Positions 57,955 to 64,000 of a stretch of DNA of 64,000 nt are shown piece after piece (within the stretch, counting starts at the first letter, position 1; the number at the start of each line of letters is the position of its first letter). The DNA lies in NCBI RefSeq assembly GCF_008727925.1, contig NZ_VTWT01000006.1, forward strand, positions 124,001 to 188,000, in the 5' to 3' direction. The stretch is from Adhaeribacter soli (GTDB lineage Bacteria > Bacteroidota > Bacteroidia > Cytophagales > Hymenobacteraceae). Made by a program: the position numbers and the translations under genes. The notes beneath the pieces are model-generated. The model was given only the letters and a program-made list of their open reading frames with translations. It made no database searches and was not told the DNA's origin.

Positions 57955-59517
57955 ATGGAAGAAAGTAAAGTGAAGACGCAATCGAAACCGAAAGGACCCT
58001 GGAACGCGAAATCGGTAGTGCCGGTAGGCGTAGGGAAATTGCCGCCCCAGGCGCTGGAGTTGGAGGAAGCCGTTTTGGGCGCACTCATGCTCGAAAAAGA
58101 CGCCCTTACCACGGTTATTGACATCCTTCGCCCTCAAAGTTTTTACAAGGAAGCGCACCAGAAAATTTTCTCCGCCATTGTCGGCCTCTTCGATAAATCG
58201 GAGCCGATCGATATTTTAACGGTAGTAACCGAATTGCGGGAGCGCGGCGAACTGGAGTTTGTAGGTGGTCCGTATTACATTTCGCAGCTTACTACCCGCG
58301 TAAACTCGGCGGCGAACATCGAGTTTCACGCCCGTATCATTTCTGAAAATTCCATCAAGCGCGAACTCATCGGTATTTCCTCTGAAGTGCTGAGCAAAGC
58401 CTACGAAGATACTACCGACGTTTTCGACCTTTTGGATAGAACCGAAGCCCAGCTTTTTGAAGTTTCCGAATCGAACATCCGCAAGAACTTCGACGACATG
58501 CGCTCCTTGATGGTAAAAGCGATTAAAGAACTGGAAGTAAAGAAAAACCAGAAAGAAGGCTTAACCGGCGTTCCTTCCGGCTTCACCGCTTTAGACAGAG
58601 TAACTTCCGGCTGGCAACCTTCCGACTTAATTATCCTGGCGGCTCGCCCGGGTATGGGTAAAACCGCTTTCGTAGTTTCGGCTATGCGGAACGCTGCAGT
58701 AGAATTTAAAAAACCAGTAGCAATTTTCTCATTGGAGATGTCCTCGCTGCAGCTCGTTAACCGTCTTATTTCGGCGGAAGCGGAACTGGATTCGGAGAAG
58801 ATCAAAAAAGGAAACCTGGAAGAATACGAGTGGGCCCAACTGAACCACAAAATTGCCAAACTTTCTGAAGCGCCTATTTACATTGACGATACACCAGGTC
58901 TTTCGATCCGGGAACTCCGGACCAAATGCCGCCGCTTAAAAGCCCACCACGACATTCAGATGGTGATCATTGACTACCTGCAGCTGATGACCGGCTCCAC
59001 TGACGGGAAAGGCCCGGGTAACCGGGAACAGGAAATTGCTTCCATTTCGCGGGCCCTGAAAATGATCGCCAAGGAATTGAGCGTGCCGGTAATTGCGCTT
59101 TCTCAGCTGAGCCGTGCCGTGGAAACCCGCGGCGGCGACAAGAAACCAATGCTTTCCGACTTACGTGAATCCGGTTCTATTGAGCAGGATGCCGACATGG
59201 TAGTGTTCCTGTATCGCCCGGAATACTACAAAATTACGGAAGACGAAATGGGTAACCCAACGGCCGGTACCGGCGAAGTAATTATTGCCAAGCACCGGAA
59301 CGGTTCCCTGGAAAACGTGATCCTGAAGTTCATCGGTAAGTACACCAAATTTGCCGACCTTGACGGGGATTTCAGTGGCGGGGATTTTAACCCGGGCAGT
59401 TTCTCATCCAGCAGCAATTTTGAAAATGAAACGCCGGGCACCATTCGTTTAGGCAGTAAAATGAACGACGGCGGCGGTTTCCCAAGCTCCGGATTTGACG
59501 ACGAACCGCCGTTCTAA
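57955..59517 (+). CDS. dnaB: Replicative DNA helicase DnaB
   Basis: A 520-aa hexameric helicase opening the replication fork. The N-terminal DnaB domain ('LPPQALELEEAVLGALMLEK', 'FYKEAHQKIFSAIVGLFD') is followed by the RecA-like domain with 'LIILAARPGMGKTAFVVSAM' (Walker A), 'IFSLEMSSLQLVNRLIS', 'VIIDYLQLMTG' (Walker B) and 'PVIALSQLSRAVETR'. A Gly/Ser-rich C-terminal tail follows. I use ATG 57955, since a promoter lies just before it, although a TTG at 57934 is in frame. REP-like hairpin DNA follows the stop. Confidence 0.96.
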   Translation: MEESKVKTQSKPKGPWNAKSVVPVGVGKLPPQALELEEAVLGALMLEKDALTTVIDILRPQSFYKEAHQKIFSAIVGLFDKSEPIDILTVVTELRERGELEFVGGPYYISQLTTRVNSAANIEFHARIISENSIKRELIGISSEVLSKAYEDTTDVFDLLDRTEAQLFEVSESNIRKNFDDMRSLMVKAIKELEVKKNQKEGLTGVPSGFTALDRVTSGWQPSDLIILAARPGMGKTAFVVSAMRNAAVEFKKPVAIFSLEMSSLQLVNRLISAEAELDSEKIKKGNLEEYEWAQLNHKIAKLSEAPIYIDDTPGLSIRELRTKCRRLKAHHDIQMVIIDYLQLMTGSTDGKGPGNREQEIASISRALKMIAKELSVPVIALSQLSRAVETRGGDKKPMLSDLRESGSIEQDADMVVFLYRPEYYKITEDEMGNPTAGTGEVIIAKHRNGSLENVILKFIGKYTKFADLDGDFSGGDFNPGSFSSSSNFENETPGTIRLGSKMNDGGGFPSSGFDDEPPF

Positions 59518-59538
59518 TTAATTTAGATATGTGTGTGT

Positions 59539-59572
59539 GTAGAGACGCGATTTATCGCGTCTCCCACAGCAT
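59539..59572. repeat. REP-like hairpin, copy downstream of the RAYT gene
   Basis: GAGACGCGAT-TT-ATCGCGTCTC (59542-59563) followed by CCACAGCAT. It shares 33 of 34 positions with the reverse complement of the sequence inside the RAYT gene (59876-59910). It lies 40 bp after the RAYT stop. Confidence 0.85.
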
Positions 59573-59612
59573 TGCGTCAATCCCCAACAACAAAACAATA
59601 TCACGTCTGCAA

Positions 59613-60206
59613 CTACCTATAAAATTTATCCCCTTTCCAATTCAAAGGGTTATTCAGGATATAATTTTGCATTCGTTCTAAAGCTGCGTTATTCCGGATA
59701 ATGTGGTCATAAAACAGTGCCTGCCAGGCAAAATCTGGTAGTAGTTTCCGGATCTCGAAAGTAGTTCTACCTTTAAACCACCTGACGATCCGGGCAATAT
59801 TTTCGTGCAGCATGGGGTTGTCCTTGCCGGTGATGCCGCCAATGCTTGCTGTAGATGTTTCACGTATTGGATCGGATGCTGTGGGAGACGCGATGAATCG
59901 CGTCTCTACATTTGTTGGTTTGTTTATAATTATTATACCGTGCATGTGGTTTGGCATCACTACAAATTCACCTAATGCGGCAAATTCAAATTTTTCCGGA
60001 ATTTCCTGCCAATGTTTTTGTGCTAACTGACCAGCAGCATTCAGATTCATTATTCCGTCGTAAATATGCCCGAAATAAGATGCATGTTCTTTGGCGCAGA
60101 TCGAGATGAAATAAGCCGCATTGGTACTATAATCCCAGCCTGATAAACGGGTTGAAGCAATACGGTATTTGTCTTTGAACTTAACAGTCACTTTATCGGA
60201 GTCCAT
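59613..60206 (-). CDS. REP-associated tyrosine transposase (RAYT)
   Basis: A 197-aa single-strand transposase of the Y1/HUH type (IS200-like). The metal-binding HUH is His87-x-His89 in 'VVMPNHMHGIIIINKP', preceded by 'NAAYFISICAKEHASYFG'. The C-terminal catalytic tyrosine is likely Tyr182 in 'ERMQNYILNNP', with 'ARIVRWFKGRTTFEIRK' between. RAYTs mobilise or maintain REP hairpins. A 34-bp REP-like sequence is included in frame at 59876-59910 (codons about 99-111), lengthening the variable linker after the HUH. Whether the enzyme remains active is not known. Confidence 0.9.
   Translation of the reverse strand: MDSDKVTVKFKDKYRIASTRLSGWDYSTNAAYFISICAKEHASYFGHIYDGIMNLNAAGQLAQKHWQEIPEKFEFAALGEFVVMPNHMHGIIIINKPTNVETRFIASPTASDPIRETSTASIGGITGKDNPMLHENIARIVRWFKGRTTFEIRKLLPDFAWQALFYDHIIRNNAALERMQNYILNNPLNWKGDKFYR
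59876..59910. repeat. REP-like hairpin inside the RAYT coding sequence
   Basis: GAGACGCGAT-GA-ATCGCGTCTC (59885-59906) with flanking GTGG and TACA. It is the reverse complement of copy 59539-59572 with one difference. It adds about 11 residues (around 'VETRFIASPTASD') to the RAYT protein in frame. Confidence 0.85.
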
Positions 60207-60260
60207 TATTATTAGACTATTTACCCGTTTTGCGACTTTGTGTTACAGGAATAATCAGCG

Positions 60261-60306
60261 TTTAAATAACTGAATTACCGCTTTTTGGGTAATTCAGTTA
60301 TTTAAA
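60261..60306 (-). terminator. Long hairpin downstream of the antiporter gene
   Basis: Perfect 19-bp arms (TTTAAATAACTGAATTACC and complement) with an 8-nt loop, six bases after the stop at 60312 on the minus strand. No long T-run, but the stem and position suit termination. Confidence 0.6.
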
Positions 60307-60311
60307 TCTTT

Positions 60312-62582
60312 TTACGCCATATTCAGTTTCTGAATTTTCTTCTTCTCACCTACGATCCAGACAATATCGCCCCATTCGAAAGTAGTGGTGGAAGTAGGGT
60401 TCAGGATCCGTTCGTTGTTGCGTTGGATGCCTACGATCAGGCCGTTGGTGCGCTCGCGGATGCCGGAGCTCAATACCGTGTGGCCTTTCAATCGGTTGTG
60501 TTCATCTACCACAATTTTCTGGAGTCCGATATCTTCTACATTATGTTCGGCGGTATCCACCTCTTCCAGGGCATCGAAAATCGGTTTAAAAGCCTGCATC
60601 TGGGCATCGGTTGCGATTATGCCGACCCGGTCGTAGGGAAGGAGTTTGTTGTTTTTGCCGGGTGCGTATATAAGTTTATCGCCGCGTTTTATGTAAGCAA
60701 TGTTTATTCCGTAGTTTTCCCGCCAAGCCAATTCCAGCAATGTATGGCCTACGTACTGGGCTTGCGGATTTACTTCCAGGTCTACCAGGTGGGCATCCCA
60801 GGGAGAAAGATCCGATTGCGGCGAAAAATGCTTGGTTAAAATGTTTTCCGAACTTCTGAGGGCTTCGGCTTCGGCGGTTTCGCGGGCGTTGAGGTTGTTT
60901 ATAAAGCGTAGTTCCAGCCGTTGGTAAAAGGCCTGAATTCGCCGGGAGAACAGGAAAAGAATAAATACAATGATCGGCACGGCAATTAAAATAGCCAGCG
61001 AAGTGGTAAATAATCTGTCTACCCAAATGGTAATGATCAGGATTCCCAGCGCCATGCGAAGCAACTGCAGCACGAGTAAGGGGCCACGGCTGTATTCCGG
61101 GTCCAGCCATAATTCCTTAATGTCCATTTTATTCGGCTGCTTGGTCATTAACGCCCAGAGGAAAGGCGCGGCAATCCCCAGCGAAATAACCAGCGCGGCA
61201 ATGCTGCTCAGCATGTCATTTTCTAAATGCCGGTTCAGGAACGGAAGCAGAAAGTTGACCGATACTAGCAACAGCGCCAGCAGCATAATGCCATTGGTTA
61301 AGCCGATATTGAGGTAAGATTTGGTCAGTTTTTTCCAGGTGCTTTCTGCCTGAATGTTTTGCGTGCCGGTGGAGTAGTTATTTAAAGCCAGGATCCATTT
61401 CTGAGGCAATATGCGGGCAAGGAAGTAGTACATGTGGTCGGAATACTTGATCATGTACGGCGTGGTGAAAGTGGTAATGGCCGAAGCCCCTACCGCTACG
61501 GGGAAGATAAAGTCGCTGGTAACGCCCAGCGATAAGCCCAGGGCCGCCACAATAAACGCAAATTCCCCGATCTGGGCCATACTCATTCCTACCTCTACCG
61601 CTTGTTTCAGCGGCTGGCCGGAAAGCAAAGCGCCCAGCGTGGTACTGAAGAATTTGCCGAATAAGGTTAAAAGCGTTACAAATAATATCGGCCAGCGGTA
61701 TTCTACCATAGCCGCCGGATCGATGAGCATGCCCACCGAAACAAAGAAAATGGCGCCGAACAGGTTCTTTACCGGGGTAAGAATGTGTTCTACTTTTTCA
61801 GCAGCCGTAGTTTCAGCGAGTATGGAGCCCATAATAAAAGCGCCTAACTCCGCTGAAAAACCTACCTGGGTAGCCAGGATCACCATACCCAGGCAAAGGC
61901 CGATGGATAAGACCAGCAAGGTTTCCTCGTCGAGCAAGGGTTTGGCTTTGCGGAGTAAGGTTGGAAGCAGGAAAATGCCGGCAATAAACCAAAGCGCCAG
62001 AAAAAACAGTAGCTTCAGCACGGTAAAAACCATTTCGGTGCCTTCAAATTGCTTGGTTACCGCAACGGTAGAAAGCAACACCATCAGGAGGATCACCACG
62101 ATGTCTTCTACCACCAGCACGCCAAAAACGATCCGGGCATACATTTTGGTTTTTACCCCCAACTCATCGAAGGCTTTAATAATAATGGTTGTGGAAGAAC
62201 TGGCCAGCATCCCGCCCAAAAACAAGCTGTCCATGGTAGACCAGCCCATAAAGTAACCCAGGAAATAGCCCGTTATGGTTATAAAAAGGATCTCTACAAA
62301 GGCCGTTATGGAAGCCGAGCCTCCCACCCGCATCAGTTTTTTAAAGCTGAATTCCAGACCGAGACTGAACAGGAGGAAGATCACGCCGATCTCGGCCAGC
62401 GTTTCCACGTTTTCGGTATCGATAACCGTTGGCGTAAGGGAAAGGTGCGGGCCAACCAGTAAACCTGCAATGATGTAGCCTAAAACCAGTGGTTGTTTTA
62501 TTCGCCGGAACAGTAAAGTAGTAATAGCAGCAACAATAAGAATAAGCCCTAAGTCTTCAATCAGTTTCGGAAGGTGACCCAT
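60312..62582 (-). CDS. Cation:proton antiporter (CPA2/KefB-like) with C-terminal regulatory domains
   Basis: A 756-aa inner-membrane protein. About 12 transmembrane helices in residues 1-400 form the CPA2 exchanger: 'VLGYIIAGLLVGPHL', 'IGVIFLLFSLGLEFSF', 'LGGMLASSSTTIIIKAFD' and 'ELGAFIMGSILAET', the last containing the typical acidic/polar ion site. More membrane segments (430-570) follow, then two RCK/TrkA-C-like soluble pieces (about 640-756, 'RVGIIATDAQMQAF' and 'FEWGDIVWIVGEKKK'). It exchanges K+ or Na+ for H+. Regulation by the soluble C-terminus is expected. Confidence 0.9.
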   Translation of the reverse strand: MGHLPKLIEDLGLILIVAAITTLLFRRIKQPLVLGYIIAGLLVGPHLSLTPTVIDTENVETLAEIGVIFLLFSLGLEFSFKKLMRVGGSASITAFVEILFITITGYFLGYFMGWSTMDSLFLGGMLASSSTTIIIKAFDELGVKTKMYARIVFGVLVVEDIVVILLMVLLSTVAVTKQFEGTEMVFTVLKLLFFLALWFIAGIFLLPTLLRKAKPLLDEETLLVLSIGLCLGMVILATQVGFSAELGAFIMGSILAETTAAEKVEHILTPVKNLFGAIFFVSVGMLIDPAAMVEYRWPILFVTLLTLFGKFFSTTLGALLSGQPLKQAVEVGMSMAQIGEFAFIVAALGLSLGVTSDFIFPVAVGASAITTFTTPYMIKYSDHMYYFLARILPQKWILALNNYSTGTQNIQAESTWKKLTKSYLNIGLTNGIMLLALLLVSVNFLLPFLNRHLENDMLSSIAALVISLGIAAPFLWALMTKQPNKMDIKELWLDPEYSRGPLLVLQLLRMALGILIITIWVDRLFTTSLAILIAVPIIVFILFLFSRRIQAFYQRLELRFINNLNARETAEAEALRSSENILTKHFSPQSDLSPWDAHLVDLEVNPQAQYVGHTLLELAWRENYGINIAYIKRGDKLIYAPGKNNKLLPYDRVGIIATDAQMQAFKPIFDALEEVDTAEHNVEDIGLQKIVVDEHNRLKGHTVLSSGIRERTNGLIVGIQRNNERILNPTSTTTFEWGDIVWIVGEKKKIQKLNMA

Positions 62583-62821
62583 GTATTTTTTTGTTTAGTT
62601 TCTTTGAATAGCCCTTTAAATTAAAGGTAGCGGTAAGGATAATTTAAGGTATTGGTTACTGAACGACCATTTCTGCAATTTCGCGTTTTATTTTTGAAAT
62701 AGGAACCCGGCAAGTTTTGTTGCCAGCCTTTTAGCCGGCAATCATCATATTTTCGGGGCTGAGGGCTGGCGTTTTGGTACGGTTACGGTTTTATGTATAT
62801 TTTTTTTTGAAGAACCGGTAG

Positions 62822-63445
62822 TTAATGTCCGTCCCTGATCGGGTTTATTTTGCCCTTTTTCACCAGGAAAGGTTTTTGGGTAAACTCAAAGAGTTCTTCC
62901 GGTTTATCGGAATAGGCTTCGGTAAGGGTGAATTTCCGGCCCCGGTAATGTTCTTCCAGGCGCTTTACTTTTTCTTCGCCTTTACAGGCCTTGCCAACAA
63001 CCTTGTAAGTGGAACCGTTATACTGGGCTTTGGTTCCGGCAAAGCCTGCTACCGGGAATAATTTAAAAAGCGGTTCTACGTAAACTTCCAGCGCGCCGGT
63101 TGCACAGAACAGCTCCTCGCTGTTGGCCTTAGCCTCTTCCAGGCGTTGTTTTATTTCGGAATTGAAATTATGCGGGTATTCCTTCTGCCAGAATTCTTCG
63201 GCGTATTGCTTAACTTTTTCCGGTGGCAGGTTGTCCAGGTAATTAAAGAAGTTCTCCTTGAATTCGGTTTGCCGGATCAGGTTTAGTTTCTCCAGGAAGG
63301 TAAACCAAAGCATTTCAAAAAAATAGCGGAGCCGTTTGGGACGTTTGGTGCAAATGAATTTATAAAATTCTTCCTTCGAGCTCTTGCGGTAAAAGGTCTT
63401 GTTCAGGTCGAACACCACAACTTTTACGGGTACAGGTCTTGTCAT
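62822..63445 (-). CDS. HAD-superfamily hydrolase
   Basis: A 207-aa HAD-type phosphatase: motif I 'VVVFDLNKTFYRKSS' (nucleophile Asp; the usual second Asp is replaced by Asn-Lys), a helical cap (35-120), motif II Thr in 'LFCATGALEVY', and a late Asp in 'LTEAYSDKPEELF'. It resembles HAD-IB enzymes acting on small phosphates; the DLNKT variant suggests altered chemistry. Isolated from other genes, on the opposite strand to the following ctaA. Confidence 0.75.
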   Translation of the reverse strand: MTRPVPVKVVVFDLNKTFYRKSSKEEFYKFICTKRPKRLRYFFEMLWFTFLEKLNLIRQTEFKENFFNYLDNLPPEKVKQYAEEFWQKEYPHNFNSEIKQRLEEAKANSEELFCATGALEVYVEPLFKLFPVAGFAGTKAQYNGSTYKVVGKACKGEEKVKRLEEHYRGRKFTLTEAYSDKPEELFEFTQKPFLVKKGKINPIRDGH

Positions 63446-63664
63446 AGGCTTTGTCCGTTAATGTTTATTTCACGAATTACTTTCGGATTGGGTTTTCTAA
63501 GTTTTCGGGCTTACTTTTGAACTGTACAGGCCTTTCTATTAGGTAACAAGCTGCTGCTGTTTTAGGCAGTAAAAACCTGATATTTAAAGCCTGTCCGGAG
63601 CAATAAATGGTGAAGGCGGTTAGTTTTTTAGCTGTTCTGCTACCGTTTTTAATTTTAAGTTTCA

Positions 63665-64000
63665 GTGAAAAAAGAAAGATCTTTGCAACCGGTTGCCGTT
63701 TGGCTGCTGGTAGGGGTAGGCATGATCATCGTTCAGATCCTGCTCGGCGGTATTACCCGCCTTACCGGTTCCGGCCTCTCCATTACCGAGTGGAAACCCA
63801 TTTTAGGCGCCATTCCCCCTTTAACCGAACAGGACTGGCAGGCCGCCTTCGGAAAATACCAGCAGATTGCCCAGTATAAGCACCTGAATTCGCATTTCTC
63901 GCTTTCCGATTTTAAGTTTATTTATTTCTGGGAATGGTTTCACCGGGTTTGGGGGCGTTTGCTGGGAGTGGTTTTCTTTATTCCCTTTGTAGTTTTCTGG
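63665..64000 (+). CDS. ctaA: Heme A synthase, CtaA/COX15-type (5' part; cut by window end)
   Basis: The first 112 codons of a heme A synthase: GTG start, membrane helix 'VAVWLLVGVGMIIVQILLGG', then 'GITRLTGSGLSITEWKP', 'PPLTEQDWQAAFGKYQQIAQ', 'HFSLSDFKFIYFWEWFHRV', the conserved heme-binding His-x and Glu region of COX15. It converts heme O to heme A for cytochrome oxidase. In-frame stops immediately upstream of 63665 leave GTG as the only workable start. A plus-strand frame at 63607-63879 in another phase is a shadow. Confidence 0.92.
   Translation, partial: MKKERSLQPVAVWLLVGVGMIIVQILLGGITRLTGSGLSITEWKPILGAIPPLTEQDWQAAFGKYQQIAQYKHLNSHFSLSDFKFIYFWEWFHRVWGRLLGVVFFIPFVVFW

Noticed and set aside
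63607-63879. 90-codon plus-strand frame at the right edge
   Set aside because: The correct frame in the same place is heme A synthase from 63665, which has clear family sequence; the other frame is a shadow.

Overview
The window looks like a chromosome segment of a Bacteroidota bacterium, most likely order Cytophagales near Hymenobacteraceae. Evidence: two secreted proteins with Por-type (type IX secretion) C-terminal sorting domains, a very large PAS/GAF hybrid histidine kinase, a transketolase split into N and C subunits, 'TAnnTTTG' -7 promoter elements, and a CtaA/COX15-type heme A synthase at the right edge. The genus is inferred, not proven.

Two compartments are visible. Positions 1 to about 18,735 are an AT-rich integrated mobile island, cut by the left window edge and closed on the right by a tyrosine integrase (17057-18553). 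Right of it, 18,739-64,000 is ordinary GC-richer core chromosome: T9SS proteins, a tRNA-Leu, RqcH/NFACT, a 1738-aa hybrid kinase with a companion receiver, glycosyltransferase-miaA, pfkA, an SLC13 transporter, a sigma/anti-sigma pair, split transketolase, bcp, M23 and M48 peptidases, an exonuclease, mpl, dnaB, a CPA2 antiporter and ctaA.

The island is the interesting part and reads like a defence/conflict island. (a) A five-gene minus-strand operon (5262-308) carries a divergent family-A-polymerase-like protein, an HNH nuclease with zinc-ribbon and HTH, a PAD/agmatine-deiminase-fold enzyme coupled by an ATGA overlap, a second HNH nuclease and a small protein. A divergent plus-strand pair opposes it: a 90-aa HTH protein and a DNA methyltransferase. 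Both plus-strand genes have the same palindrome (GTTTAC-N3-GTAAAC) exactly 35 bp before their start codons. (b) A serine resolvase has res-like repeats. (c) A plus-strand run encodes a PD-(D/E)XK-like protein, a UPF0489 arginase-like protein and a tight group of PDDEXK nuclease, two unknowns and a C39/papain-like cysteine peptidase. (d) A compact operon holds an SF1 helicase, a DarT-like DNA ADP-ribosyltransferase and an ADP-ribosylglycohydrolase. This looks like a DarT toxin whose eraser is an ARH rather than the usual DarG macrodomain.

The core part is functionally conventional but rich in intergenic palindromes: a perfect 56-bp palindrome, several 27-32-bp inverted repeats, at least three relatives of one 'GTCAT(T/C)TCGACG' palindromic element, and REP-like hairpins associated with a RAYT transposase. 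One of these hairpins lies in frame inside the RAYT coding sequence. No rRNA, CRISPR array or complete insertion sequence was seen.
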